Of a stretch of DNA of 57,389 nucleotides, positions 7,487 to 15,657 are shown piece by piece. The notes beneath the pieces were generated by a model that had not been told where the DNA came from, ran no database searches, and worked only from the letters and a program-made list of their open reading frames with translations. The position numbers and the translations under genes were made by a program. This stretch comes from Lachnospiraceae bacterium (GTDB lineage: Bacteria; Bacillota; Clostridia; Lachnospirales; Lachnospiraceae). The stretch is taken from positions 1 to 57,389 of the forward strand of contig JAQUXP010000024.1 in NCBI GenBank assembly GCA_028692395.1, given 5' to 3'. Every line of letters begins with the position of its first letter. The stretch's first letter is position 1.

Positions 7487-9559
7487 TCAATCAGATAGCA
7501 GATTTGTCATGCTTTTCAGGCTGAGGGCAACTGTTGATGCATTATGAAGCAGCGCCGAGGTGGCAGGCGGCAGGATACCTGACACGCCCAGTGCAATCAG
7601 CATCAGGTTGAAAATAATGATAAAGCGATAATTGCCGTGAATACGCCGCATCAGTGCATCGCTGAGCATCTTTAGATTCACCAGGGCAAACAGGTCATCG
7701 GCTGAAACTGTAATATCTGCAATTTCTCTGGCAATGGCGGCTCCGTCTGCGATGGCAATTCCTGCATCCGCTTCCGACAGGGCGGGAGAATCATTGACAC
7801 CGTCACCAATCATAATAACCTTGCGTCCTGCTTTGTGCTCCTCTCGAATAAAGCTGGCCTTATCTTCAGGAAGAACTTCCGAATAGTATTCGTCCACACC
7901 AACCTCTTTTGCGATCACTTTTGCAGTTCGTTCGCTGTCTCCTGTCATCATCACGGCTTTATGGATTCCGAGCTTTTTCAGGGTACTGATGACAGCTGAG
8001 GCTTCTTTACGCAGTGGATCCTCAATACAGATCGCAGCTGCAAGAACACCGGACACTGCCAGATACAGATGGGAGTATTCATCCGGCAGATGATCAAACT
8101 TTTCCTGGTCCTCTTCGGGAATAACACAGCCCTCATCTTCAAAAACAAAATGATGGCTTCCAATGACAACCTTTTTCTCATTGACAATACTTGATATTCC
8201 ATGTGCAACCACATACTCTACGCTTGAATGTCGTTCTTCATGATGTAACTGACGTTTTTTCGCCTCATTTACCACAGCATTTGCGATGGAATGTGGATAG
8301 TGCTCCTCAAGGCAGGCGGCAAGACGCAGTACCTCCTGCTCCTTGTTTCCATCGAAGGTAACAATTTTTGCCACATGGGGGCAGGCATATGTCAGGGTTC
8401 CGGTTTTATCAAATACGATGGTATCTGCCTCGGCAATTGCCTCCAGAAATTTTCCACCTTTGACTGATATATTATAGAAACTGCTTTCCCTCATCGCAGA
8501 TAAAACAGCCAGGGGCATAGACAATTTCAATGCACAGGAAAAATCCACCATCAGAATTGACACTGCCTTTGTAATGTTTCCTGTAAGTAAGTAGGTCAAT
8601 ATGGTTCCACCCAGGCTATAGGGAACCAATCGATCCGCCAGATGGGAGGCCTTATCTTCGGTAGCAGACTTCAGTTTTTCGGATTCCTCGATCATCCGGA
8701 CAATCTTATCATATTTTCCAGAACCGGAAATCTTATCCACGCAGATCACGCATTCGCCTTCCTCTACAACGGTTCCGGCATAGGCATAGCTTCCGATTTC
8801 CTTACGTACAGGCAAGGACTCCCCTGTGATGGAAGCCTGATTCACTGTTGCTTCTCCCCAAACCACCTTTCCATCCAGAGGTACCAGATTTCCTGTACGG
8901 ACAATAATTTCGTCCCCCTGTGAAATATCAGCTATGGAGACAAGGATTTCCTGTTCTTCTTTTTTCAACCAGACCTTATCCACATTCAGGGACAGTGTGC
9001 GGGCAAGATCATCCACAGATTTTTTGTGTGTCCACTCTTCCAGAATCTCTCCGATCTTCAGCAGGAACATAACCGAGGATGCCGTACTGTAATCTCCACG
9101 CAGCATGGACACGGTAATGGCAGTGGCATCAAGCAGTGCAACCTCAATTTTCCCCTTTATTAAGGAAGAAACTCCCCGCCAGATATAGCGCACGGATTTT
9201 ACAGCTGCAGCTGTCATATAAAAAGGTGCAGGCAAAAAAAGTTTGGCTGCAAGCCGACGAAGCACCGTAAAGGTGAGCTTGTCCTGATACTGACGGTTCA
9301 GAGCTCTTCCGGTTTGCTCCGGGACAAGCATCTCATTTTTTTCGTAAGAAAAACGGCTCAGGGCCGTAATAATAAGAGTACGATCTGTGATAAAGTTTAT
9401 GACTGCATCCCCGGTACGGTCGTAAACTCTTGCATCGGTCACACCGTCAATATTTTTCAGGTAATACTCCAGTATGTCTGCCTGATGCAGACTCATATGC
9501 TTTCTTTCGACATGAATTCTCAGACGTCCTCTGGATTCATGCAGTATTTTGCATTTCAC
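7487..9559 (-). CDS. Heavy-metal P1B-type ATPase with a non-canonical ion-site motif
   Basis: Metal-translocating P-type ATPase of the inner membrane, 690 residues from the GTG at 9559 (GGAGG eight bases upstream; the longer TTG start overlaps that site). Visible: an N-terminal HMA-like fold without CXXC (residues 5-70), actuator TGES, phosphorylation DKTGTLT, nucleotide domain, TGDSERT and GDGVNDSPAL. In the membrane helix that normally carries Cys-Pro-Cys the sequence is FSCALKLSMP, so the first Cys and the Pro are replaced. Cargo metal cannot be read from the motif. It ends an operon with an HMA chaperone, an AraC regulator and two small proteins. Confidence 0.9.
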   Translation of the reverse strand: MKCKILHESRGRLRIHVERKHMSLHQADILEYYLKNIDGVTDARVYDRTGDAVINFITDRTLIITALSRFSYEKNEMLVPEQTGRALNRQYQDKLTFTVLRRLAAKLFLPAPFYMTAAAVKSVRYIWRGVSSLIKGKIEVALLDATAITVSMLRGDYSTASSVMFLLKIGEILEEWTHKKSVDDLARTLSLNVDKVWLKKEEQEILVSIADISQGDEIIVRTGNLVPLDGKVVWGEATVNQASITGESLPVRKEIGSYAYAGTVVEEGECVICVDKISGSGKYDKIVRMIEESEKLKSATEDKASHLADRLVPYSLGGTILTYLLTGNITKAVSILMVDFSCALKLSMPLAVLSAMRESSFYNISVKGGKFLEAIAEADTIVFDKTGTLTYACPHVAKIVTFDGNKEQEVLRLAACLEEHYPHSIANAVVNEAKKRQLHHEERHSSVEYVVAHGISSIVNEKKVVIGSHHFVFEDEGCVIPEEDQEKFDHLPDEYSHLYLAVSGVLAAAICIEDPLRKEASAVISTLKKLGIHKAVMMTGDSERTAKVIAKEVGVDEYYSEVLPEDKASFIREEHKAGRKVIMIGDGVNDSPALSEADAGIAIADGAAIAREIADITVSADDLFALVNLKMLSDALMRRIHGNYRFIIIFNLMLIALGVSGILPPATSALLHNASTVALSLKSMTNLLSD

Positions 9560-9576
9560 GATATGATCCTCCAATT

Positions 9577-9616
9577 AAAAACTGCCGGCAGACATTACTG
9601 TCTGTCCGGTAGTTAC
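9577..9616 (-). terminator. Hairpin with T-run before the ATPase ribosome site (possible attenuator)
   Basis: On the minus strand AACTACCGGACAGAC (9602-9616) pairs with GTCTGCCGGCAGTT (9580-9593) and is followed at once by TTTTT and then by the GGAGG of the ATPase gene. This has the form of an intrinsic terminator lying inside the operon. It could reduce ATPase expression relative to the small upstream genes, or be a regulated attenuator; the sequence does not decide. Confidence 0.6.
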
Positions 9617-9621
9617 ATAGA

Positions 9622-9641
9622 CCTGCTGAATAGTTACGTTT
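9622..9641. repeat. Short interspersed repeat, partial copy
   Basis: Twenty bases, GACCTGCTGAATAGTTACGT, are identical to 7377-7396. The copy abuts or overlaps the 3' end of the DUF6110 gene. Coordinates may be off by about two bases. Confidence 0.6.
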
Positions 9642-9912
9642 ATTCCTCTGTTTCTTCTGCTGTTTCTTCCACTATTTCTTCCGCTTCGTCAGCAGCTCGT
9701 TCTTCGTTGATCGCTTTTGCATCAGCAAGAATATCATCGGCATTTTCTTTTACCTTTGTGACATTCGTCATTACACTCTCCTTGGCACGAAGTACAGCTG
9801 CCGTTGTGTGTGTATACGCTTTTTTTGCATCCTTGCTTCCAAGAATCTTAACACCTGCAGTTCCGAACAAAACACCTCCGGCAAACAGGCCCACTTTTTC
9901 CCATGCTTTCAT
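9640..9912 (-). CDS. DUF6110-like small protein
   Basis: A 90-residue protein: a hydrophobic N-terminal segment with GxxxG spacing (GLFAGGVLFGTAGVKILGS, residues 8-26), then KDAKKAYTHTTAAVLRAKE, and a strongly acidic Glu-rich tail (about residues 72-90). It resembles DUF6110 proteins, which are found beside heavy-metal ATPases; the function is unknown. An acidic tail next to a metal pump could bind metal, but this is inference. It has a strong AGGAGG that overlaps the stop of the 26-residue gene upstream. Confidence 0.75.
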   Translation of the reverse strand: MKAWEKVGLFAGGVLFGTAGVKILGSKDAKKAYTHTTAAVLRAKESVMTNVTKVKENADDILADAKAINEERAADEAEEIVEETAEETEE

Positions 9913-9923
9913 ATTGTTACCTC

Positions 9924-10004
9924 CTATTGTTTTTTATATCCACTTATTACTGTAAGTAAAAAGCAAAGAACAGTCATCCATGCGAAAGTCTTATGCATTT
10001 TCAT
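9924..10004 (-). CDS. 26-residue membrane microprotein
   Basis: A small gene, easily missed: ATG at 10004 behind GAAAGGAAGGTGG, stop TAG at 9924-9926. The peptide starts MKMHKTFAWMTVL, has one hydrophobic stretch of about 15 residues, and ends SGYKKQ, so it looks like a single membrane helix with positive ends. Its stop codon forms part of the ribosome site of the DUF6110 gene, which implies translational coupling. It lies inside the metal operon. I do not know a function; it may be a regulatory subunit of the pump. Confidence 0.6.
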   Translation of the reverse strand: MKMHKTFAWMTVLCFLLTVISGYKKQ

Positions 10005-10064
10005 GGAACCACCTTCCTTTCAGTTTTTCAGCGTAACATATATTCTGATGTTTTTCGGCTCCAT

Positions 10065-10439
10065 TCAGACATTTTTTTCAAAGGTTTGTTTTTTCATCTG
10101 CTGGGATCTTCGATATTCCCTGGGACCTACCCCCACCACACTGCGAAATGCTCTGGCGAATTTACTCCCATTATCATATCCCATACGATTCCCTATATCC
10201 AGAACCGTGGACTCTGTTGTTTTCAGCAGCTGACAGGCTTGCTGCATTTTTTTGGAACGAATGTAGGCATAGATTGGCATTCCGTAGATATTTTTAAAGC
10301 ATATCTTTAACTGTGTAGCAGAAACATGTAATTCCACAGAAATCTGTTCTATCGTAATTCGTTCTGAAAGATGCGCATGAATAAAGCTTCTTGTTTTTTC
10401 TGCAAGTGCAGCCTGGGTGGGTGTACAGGTATGCCTCAT
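10065..10439 (-). CDS. AraC-family regulator, DNA-binding domain only
   Basis: 124 residues that are almost entirely the two-helix-turn-helix AraC domain (ITIEQISVELHVSATQLKICFKNIYG and ESTVLDIGNRMGYDNGSKFARAFRSVVGVGPREYR). There is no separate sensor domain. The ATG overlaps the stop of the HMA gene (ATGA). It probably controls this metal operon; how it senses metal is not visible, though the single Cys in KICFK and the one in the N-terminal RHTC could take part. Confidence 0.9.
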   Translation of the reverse strand: MRHTCTPTQAALAEKTRSFIHAHLSERITIEQISVELHVSATQLKICFKNIYGMPIYAYIRSKKMQQACQLLKTTESTVLDIGNRMGYDNGSKFARAFRSVVGVGPREYRRSQQMKKQTFEKNV

Positions 10440-10690
10440 CTGAGTCTGCCTAGCAATCCTTTCTTTTCATATGGTTCTGTATCTACCGATACCAGTGTAT
10501 AGCCGGTAGCAGCGATGACATCCGAAAGTTTTTGCCCATTCAGCGGGTTTTCTGAAATCACCTGGGAGAATCCCTGGCTGTGAGAGGTCTTGATTTTCCT
10601 GATCTCAAAATTCTGACGAATACAATCATTGATATGGGACTCACACATCCCACATGCCATACCATCAATTTTTAAAATAGTTTTTATCAT
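10436..10690 (-). CDS. HMA-domain metal chaperone/sensor protein
   Basis: 84 residues with a heavy-metal-associated domain: TILKIDGMACGMCESHIND carries the metal-binding CXXC (CGMC, residues 13-16). The rest follows the ferredoxin-like fold, with a short basic tail (KKGLLGRLR). It is the first gene of the metal operon and probably delivers metal to the ATPase, whose own N-terminal HMA-like domain lacks CXXC. Copper is the usual ligand for GMxCxxC, but not proven here. Confidence 0.88.
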   Translation of the reverse strand: MIKTILKIDGMACGMCESHINDCIRQNFEIRKIKTSHSQGFSQVISENPLNGQKLSDVIAATGYTLVSVDTEPYEKKGLLGRLR

Positions 10691-10778
10691 ATCCTGCTCT
10701 CCTTTGTATGGCTGATTTTTATTAGTTATTGCTTATTTGTAATTTATGTAACTTATATATTTTTTATATATCGTATAT

Positions 10779-10808
10779 ATGTTAGCATTATCTAACCTTA
10801 TTTGTCAA
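10779..10808 (-). promoter_or_regulatory. Promoter of the metal operon
   Basis: On the minus strand TTGACA (10803-10808), 18-base spacer, TAACAT (10779-10784). Just downstream an AT-rich near-palindrome (TATATATCGTATATAT, 10765-10780) could be an operator. The promoter lies about 90 bases before the HMA start. Confidence 0.7.
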
Positions 10809-10836
10809 TATGTTTTTCCATATATACCCCCAAAAA

Positions 10837-11081
10837 GGGGTCTGTCGCACTTTTCCGCCGGGGAATGGGCGGCTGCTGCCGGACACATTTGCAGGAGTCC
10901 TAAGCATAAAAAAAGAATAGAATTTGCATTGTAAGGATGCAGCACACTGTTTGAGTGAAACGAGTTTGTGCTTCATCCTTACGTTTTTAGCAAAATCTAT
11001 TCTTTTTTATATGCTCTTGGACTCCGAAACAGTGTCCGGCAGCAGCCGTCCATTCCCCAGCGGAAAAGTGCGACAGACCCC
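10837..11081. repeat. Long-hairpin interspersed element, copy A (245 bp)
   Basis: Nearly the whole element is an imperfect inverted repeat. The outer 22 bases (10837-10858 and 11060-11081) are perfect arms; the inner arms continue with mismatches through GTGTCCGGCAGCAGCC, GTCCTAAGCATA and ATAGAATTTGC to a loop at about 10955-10965. No credible gene lies in it, so it is a MITE-like or structural repeat. Related copies are at 16434 and 19651. Confidence 0.85.
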
Positions 11082-11092
11082 TTCCAAGTTTT

Positions 11093-12724
11093 TCATTCAT
11101 TTTTTTCTGTTACAGAATTCAGCGTGATCTCGGTACTCTCCTCTCCGGTGATCAGGGTATAGGTTTCCCCCTGCTGAAGCTGAGGACAGCTTACAACCAC
11201 ACACTCATAGTTTACAAGTGGTGTATAACTCACAAGCACCTCACCCTGGGAATCCTTAAGCACAATCGCAGTATCCGCAGCCTGGGTGCTTTGCAGCACC
11301 TGCAGAAAGGAACACTGGGTGGAGGTATTACCAAATGTGGCCGCCATGCCGGAGCTTCCGGCAGCAATCACCGTTCCCCCTGTTATCGCAGCGGCGCCAT
11401 TATAATCCAGAGAACCATTTCCCCCATCAGAGGGACCACTGATACAGGTGGTGCCCCCTGTCACCAAGAGAGACCCATTGGAATCTATGCCATCTCCCAG
11501 AGCATTCACTGTAACAGTGCCGCCGTTAATTACAATATAGGCATCTGCATCATTTTCCATGCCGCCATCTCCACCACCGGAACCTGGACCACCGGGCAGC
11601 TGACCGCCATGACCGCCAAAACCTTCGCCGCCTCTTGTGGAATTGGCTCTGTCAGGGACATCGGCAATCTCTTCACTGCTGTCGGAAGCTGCCGCATTGA
11701 TTCCATCATCGCTGGCATAAAGCTCTATCGTACCCTGATTGATGGTCACCCGTTTTCCCTCGAGTCCCTCATAAGAGGATGAAATCGTCAGCGTACCCCC
11801 ATTGATCACGGTATCCAGCTGCGCATGCACGGCATCATCCCCTGCGTCTATGGTAAATGTTCCGCCATCGATCTGTACACTCCCTCCTGCATGAAGCGCA
11901 TCATCTTCTGTATCCAAGGTAAATGTTCCACCTGCGATATAGATATTACCAAGTGTCATATCCTCATCATTTTCAGCCTTGATGCCCTTTCCCTGAGAGG
12001 TCAGGGTAAATGCTCCGTCAAGAATCCGAATCTCGTCGTTTGCTGCCAGACACTGGGACACTGCATCGATGGTAATGCTGCCACCGGTTACTGCCAGATC
12101 ATCCTTGGATACAATCCCATGCTTATAATTGGCCGTAACAGTCAGCGCCCCGGTTCCATTGATGCAAAGATCTGCTTTGCTGAAGATGACGCCATCCACC
12201 TGATCTTCCTCCTGGGTTGTATAGGAGGCGCCGCCGGAAAGTGAATTCTGACTGCCCTCCGCCAGTGTCAGGAATACCTTATCTGCCTGTTTTACATAAA
12301 TAGCCGCACTTTCTTCGCAGGAAATCTCTGCGTTGTCCAGTACAATCCAGACCTTTTCAGAATCCGCTGTATCTACGATAATCTGACCATCTGTCAGACT
12401 TCCACGGACCACATAGGTTCCGCCGGACGTGATCGTAACTGTGCTCTCAGAGTCAGACTGGGTTAGGCTGATCTCTTCTGCGTCCGCTGTAACCTGGGCC
12501 GCCTTCTTTTCATTGTCTGTAAATTCGGTGTTGATCTCCGACTCCGACAAGACCAGACTGGTATCCACCCCGGTATCACCGGTACTTTCTGTTGGTGCCG
12601 GTGCTGCACTCTGACCCTGAGTTTCTGCAGCGCCGCCCCCACAGCCACCTATCATGGAAAGAGTCAGTATCGCTGCAAAAAGCACTGCAGCCTGTGCTCC
12701 CTTTCTATCTTCTTTTCTGCTCAT
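11093..12724 (-). CDS. Cthe_2159-type carbohydrate-binding lipoprotein
   Basis: Secreted lipoprotein of 543 residues: signal peptide ending in the lipobox MIGGC (near residue 27), a Ser/Thr-rich spacer, then many repeats of the form ITGGT/INGGTxTI/DALHAGG, the parallel beta-helix pattern of the Cthe_2159 family (polygalacturonate-binding in Clostridium thermocellum). A Gly-rich insert (GGEGFGGHGGQLPGGPGSGG) lies near residue 370. The start at 12724 overlaps the DUF4956 stop (TAATG). It belongs to the VTC-DUF4956 operon and may bind a polyanion, possibly polyphosphate or pectin; that is inference. Confidence 0.85.
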   Translation of the reverse strand: MSRKEDRKGAQAAVLFAAILTLSMIGGCGGGAAETQGQSAAPAPTESTGDTGVDTSLVLSESEINTEFTDNEKKAAQVTADAEEISLTQSDSESTVTITSGGTYVVRGSLTDGQIIVDTADSEKVWIVLDNAEISCEESAAIYVKQADKVFLTLAEGSQNSLSGGASYTTQEEDQVDGVIFSKADLCINGTGALTVTANYKHGIVSKDDLAVTGGSITIDAVSQCLAANDEIRILDGAFTLTSQGKGIKAENDEDMTLGNIYIAGGTFTLDTEDDALHAGGSVQIDGGTFTIDAGDDAVHAQLDTVINGGTLTISSSYEGLEGKRVTINQGTIELYASDDGINAAASDSSEEIADVPDRANSTRGGEGFGGHGGQLPGGPGSGGGDGGMENDADAYIVINGGTVTVNALGDGIDSNGSLLVTGGTTCISGPSDGGNGSLDYNGAAAITGGTVIAAGSSGMAATFGNTSTQCSFLQVLQSTQAADTAIVLKDSQGEVLVSYTPLVNYECVVVSCPQLQQGETYTLITGEESTEITLNSVTEKNE

Positions 12725-13413
12725 TACAGCTCCTCTCTTATGGTCTGTACCCGACCACACAGGATCTCAAGATTGCCGTTACGGCAGCGGAGCTCATCCA
12801 TGAATTTCTTCTCCTCTGCCGGATCCTTCATGGTAATGACGTACTGCAGCTTGAACAGGCTCCCCATATTTGTCGTTTTCACAGAAGCCAGCTCCCAGTG
12901 TTTCAGATAATGATCCAGGATCTCATCGAATACCGTTGTATAATCCAGCGATTCCGGAATTGTAATACGAAGCTCCCTTAGGGTTTGGCTGCTTTTTCCA
13001 AACTGAAGTATGGTAAATACTGCATTTACCATGCCCATAATGATTACAAATACAACTGCAATTCCAAGATATCCCATTCCAGTGGCAAGTCCCACCGCCA
13101 TGGCAAGAAAAATACTCATGATTTCTCTTGCAGTTCCCGGTACAGAACGAAAGCGAACCAGGGAAAATGCTCCCATAACTGCCACCCCAGTACCCAGATT
13201 CCCATTTACCAGCATGATCACAATCTGGACGATGGCCGGCATCAGCGCCAGGGTCATAACAAATCCCTGGGTATACGTGTTCCGATACATGTGAATCCCT
13301 GCGATGGCGACTCCAAGCACCAGCGAAACCAACATACAGATTAAAAATGTGCCCAGAGAAAATGTGGATGTTGTATCTGATACAACAATTGACTGAAACC
13401 ATGTATTAAGCAC
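12724..13413 (-). CDS. DUF4956 membrane protein
   Basis: 229 residues with about four membrane segments (about 18-40, 48-67, 70-90, 105-135) and a soluble C-terminal domain (about 145-229). The central LVRFRSVPGTAREIMSIFLAMAVGLATGMG is typical of DUF4956. The family is repeatedly found beside VTC-type polyphosphate polymerases, as here, and is a candidate channel or anchor for that enzyme. The start overlaps the VTC gene by 8 bases. Confidence 0.88.
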   Translation of the reverse strand: MLNTWFQSIVVSDTTSTFSLGTFLICMLVSLVLGVAIAGIHMYRNTYTQGFVMTLALMPAIVQIVIMLVNGNLGTGVAVMGAFSLVRFRSVPGTAREIMSIFLAMAVGLATGMGYLGIAVVFVIIMGMVNAVFTILQFGKSSQTLRELRITIPESLDYTTVFDEILDHYLKHWELASVKTTNMGSLFKLQYVITMKDPAEEKKFMDELRCRNGNLEILCGRVQTIREEL

Positions 13414-14161
13414 AGTTACTTCCTCCTTTATCCTCGTATTGTTCTTCTGTTTTTGTGTGACTTTTCATGTTCCGCTGCTGTTTTTGATAGGCTATTCCAT
13501 ATTTGGAAAATGACACCGGATAAATACAGTCTCTGTCCAGAAGCTCACCAAGCCACAGAGGCATAGCTTGGGCAATCTTGATCTCCATCAGATACTGGCC
13601 CTGCTTTAACAGTGGATCGCCCCAGGAACCGGACTGAAGACTCAGCTGTTCGTCCCTCCATCGGATATTACAGTCAAAAGTAATCCGAAGAGTGGAATCC
13701 TCCAACCCATACAGGGCAATCCGATCATAGGCGATATACATCGCCGGGCAGATATCCTGATAGTATTTTAAAAACCAGTCAATTTCATGGAGCACCTGAG
13801 AGTCAAACCCTGGCATCTCGCCCTGCTCCAGATAGCGGCTGGCTTCCTGGAGTATCATGGTCTCTCTCCTCTTATACACCACACCTTTGTATTTTTTCTT
13901 TAATTCCAGAAACACAATTCCATCCTTTTGGGGAACTCCATAGCTTCTTACACGCAGCTTTTCCTTATAGACCGGTTTTTCCAGGGACATACGAATCAGC
14001 CTTGCATCCGGAGTATCATAGTAGACATTACAGATCGTTGTCTTCCCATATTGATCCACCTTCATTCTCCCCTCCAGCTTTTTTCGCAGTCTGCGGTATG
14101 CCGCTTCGTCCAACAGATATTTCACTTCATATCTCTGAAAGGTTGTCTGGATATCACTCAT
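13406..14161 (-). CDS. VTC-domain polyphosphate polymerase
   Basis: 251 residues of the VTC/CYTH tunnel fold: FQRYEVKYLLDEAAYRRL at the N-terminus, strand-borne basic pairs in KEKLRVRSYG and LELKKKYKGVVYKRR, acidic metal site in LMEIKIAQAMP, and a closing SFSKYGIAYQ. In yeast Vtc4 this fold makes polyphosphate from ATP. The gene follows the two-component system and leads the operon with DUF4956 and the beta-helix lipoprotein. The substrate is inferred from the fold. Confidence 0.9.
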   Translation of the reverse strand: MSDIQTTFQRYEVKYLLDEAAYRRLRKKLEGRMKVDQYGKTTICNVYYDTPDARLIRMSLEKPVYKEKLRVRSYGVPQKDGIVFLELKKKYKGVVYKRRETMILQEASRYLEQGEMPGFDSQVLHEIDWFLKYYQDICPAMYIAYDRIALYGLEDSTLRITFDCNIRWRDEQLSLQSGSWGDPLLKQGQYLMEIKIAQAMPLWLGELLDRDCIYPVSFSKYGIAYQKQQRNMKSHTKTEEQYEDKGGSNCA

Positions 14162-14314
14162 GTCTGCTTCCTCCTTTTTGTTGAATAATTACCAATCCTT
14201 AACCCATTTTTTCCATATTCTTTACTTTCTATGGGTAACAGTATACCGGATCAACCTTAAATCAACTTAAAAGCACCTCGCAGAATCTGTGAAAGAACTG
14301 TGTCTTCCTCTGGT

Positions 14315-15625
14315 TTATTGAGGAATTCCTCCTGGCAGTGTTATCGAAAAACAGATGCCTTCCTCCTGGCGCAGGGCCTGTATCTTGCCCTTGTGGGCAT
14401 GAACGATAGCTGCTGCCACAGAAAGTCCGATCCCATAGCCACCGCTCTCCCGGGCTCTTGATGGGTCTGCCCGGTAAAAACGGTCAAAAAGCCGGGACAA
14501 GTCTCCCTGGGGGACCTCCTCACAGGAATTATAAAAACAGAGCGTTACCGTGCGCTCCTTCCCCTTTCCTTCAATCCTGAGTGTTCCACCCTCATCAGAG
14601 TATTTTACCGCATTATCCATTAAGATGGAGATCAGATGACGGATACTGTTCTCGTCACCAACCATCCGCTGCTTCTCATCGATCTGTCTGGTAACTGTCA
14701 GATGTTTTGCCTGCTCCATGGCGTCAAAGCTTTCACTCACTTCCCGCACCACCTTCCCCAACGAAAATTCCGCCATGGGAAGCTTTTCTCTCGTTTCATC
14801 CACCTTGGAAAGGGTCAGTAGATTCTTCACCAGTTCATGCAGCCGATCCACCTGATGGTGAATACTGATGGTCCATTCATTTTCTCCGCTGCACATTTCA
14901 AGGACCTCAGTGTTTGCAGAGATAATGGCGATGGGTGTCTTGATCTCATGGCCTGCATCTGTGATAAACTGCTTCTGTTTCTGCATACTTTCCATCACTG
15001 GACGAACCGCCCTTCCGGAAAGCACAATTACCGGCAAAAGCACCAGCGCCATACATACTGCACCTACCAGCATGGAAATTATGGCAAAGCTTCGGATGCT
15101 CTGGAGATCATTTCTGCAGTCCACAAATACCAGCAATGTGGAGTCCTCTGAAACAGTACTGTGATATCGATATTGTTCTATATAGCCACTGTTTTTTTGA
15201 GATTTCAGGATTTCTGTGGCATAATTTCCTGCCTCTTCTTCTGAGATGGATGCCACATGAGAAACATCAATACTCTGGCTTCCATCCGATGCAACACGCA
15301 CAGAAAAATACCGGGTCTCAAATGGTGTCTCTGCCGACAGGCGAAAGCCAAACAGGTCATGTTTATCCAGTGGCCGGACACTTTGGGGCTGATCGCCATC
15401 TGATGCATGATTCTGTTCTGGATTTTGTTCTGTATTCTGATTGGGATTTCCCTTCGGAAACGCACCGTCATTCTCAGAAAGCATGGTCAGCAAGGTCTCT
15501 GACTTCTGACTTATCTGGTAGATGTTGATCCCGTTAATCGTTCCCTCCACCAGCAGCAGTACTACAAACAATGACAGCATGGTAATCCCTATAAATTTGC
15601 GCTGCAGCTTCTTTATCATTTTCAA
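14315..15625 (-). CDS. Sensor histidine kinase
   Basis: 436 residues: membrane segment at about 14-35, extracytoplasmic sensor of about 135 residues (Asn/Gln-rich near 60-75), second segment at about 175-200, HisKA box FITDAGHEIKTPIAII, and a HATPase with N (HLISILMDNAVKYSDEG), G1 (GGYGIGLSVAAAIV) and F (LFDRFYR) motifs. It pairs with the adjacent OmpR-type regulator and probably controls the VTC operon. The signal is unknown. Confidence 0.93.
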   Translation of the reverse strand: MKMIKKLQRKFIGITMLSLFVVLLLVEGTINGINIYQISQKSETLLTMLSENDGAFPKGNPNQNTEQNPEQNHASDGDQPQSVRPLDKHDLFGFRLSAETPFETRYFSVRVASDGSQSIDVSHVASISEEEAGNYATEILKSQKNSGYIEQYRYHSTVSEDSTLLVFVDCRNDLQSIRSFAIISMLVGAVCMALVLLPVIVLSGRAVRPVMESMQKQKQFITDAGHEIKTPIAIISANTEVLEMCSGENEWTISIHHQVDRLHELVKNLLTLSKVDETREKLPMAEFSLGKVVREVSESFDAMEQAKHLTVTRQIDEKQRMVGDENSIRHLISILMDNAVKYSDEGGTLRIEGKGKERTVTLCFYNSCEEVPQGDLSRLFDRFYRADPSRARESGGYGIGLSVAAAIVHAHKGKIQALRQEEGICFSITLPGGIPQ

Positions 15626-15657
15626 TCCCTCTTGTAATAGTTTTCGTATCTTTCTTT

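Noticed and set aside
10788-11162. Short open frames on both strands of the first long hairpin
   Set aside because: They are products of the inverted repeat itself: the two strands code similar peptides, no ribosome site is present, and there is no family resemblance.
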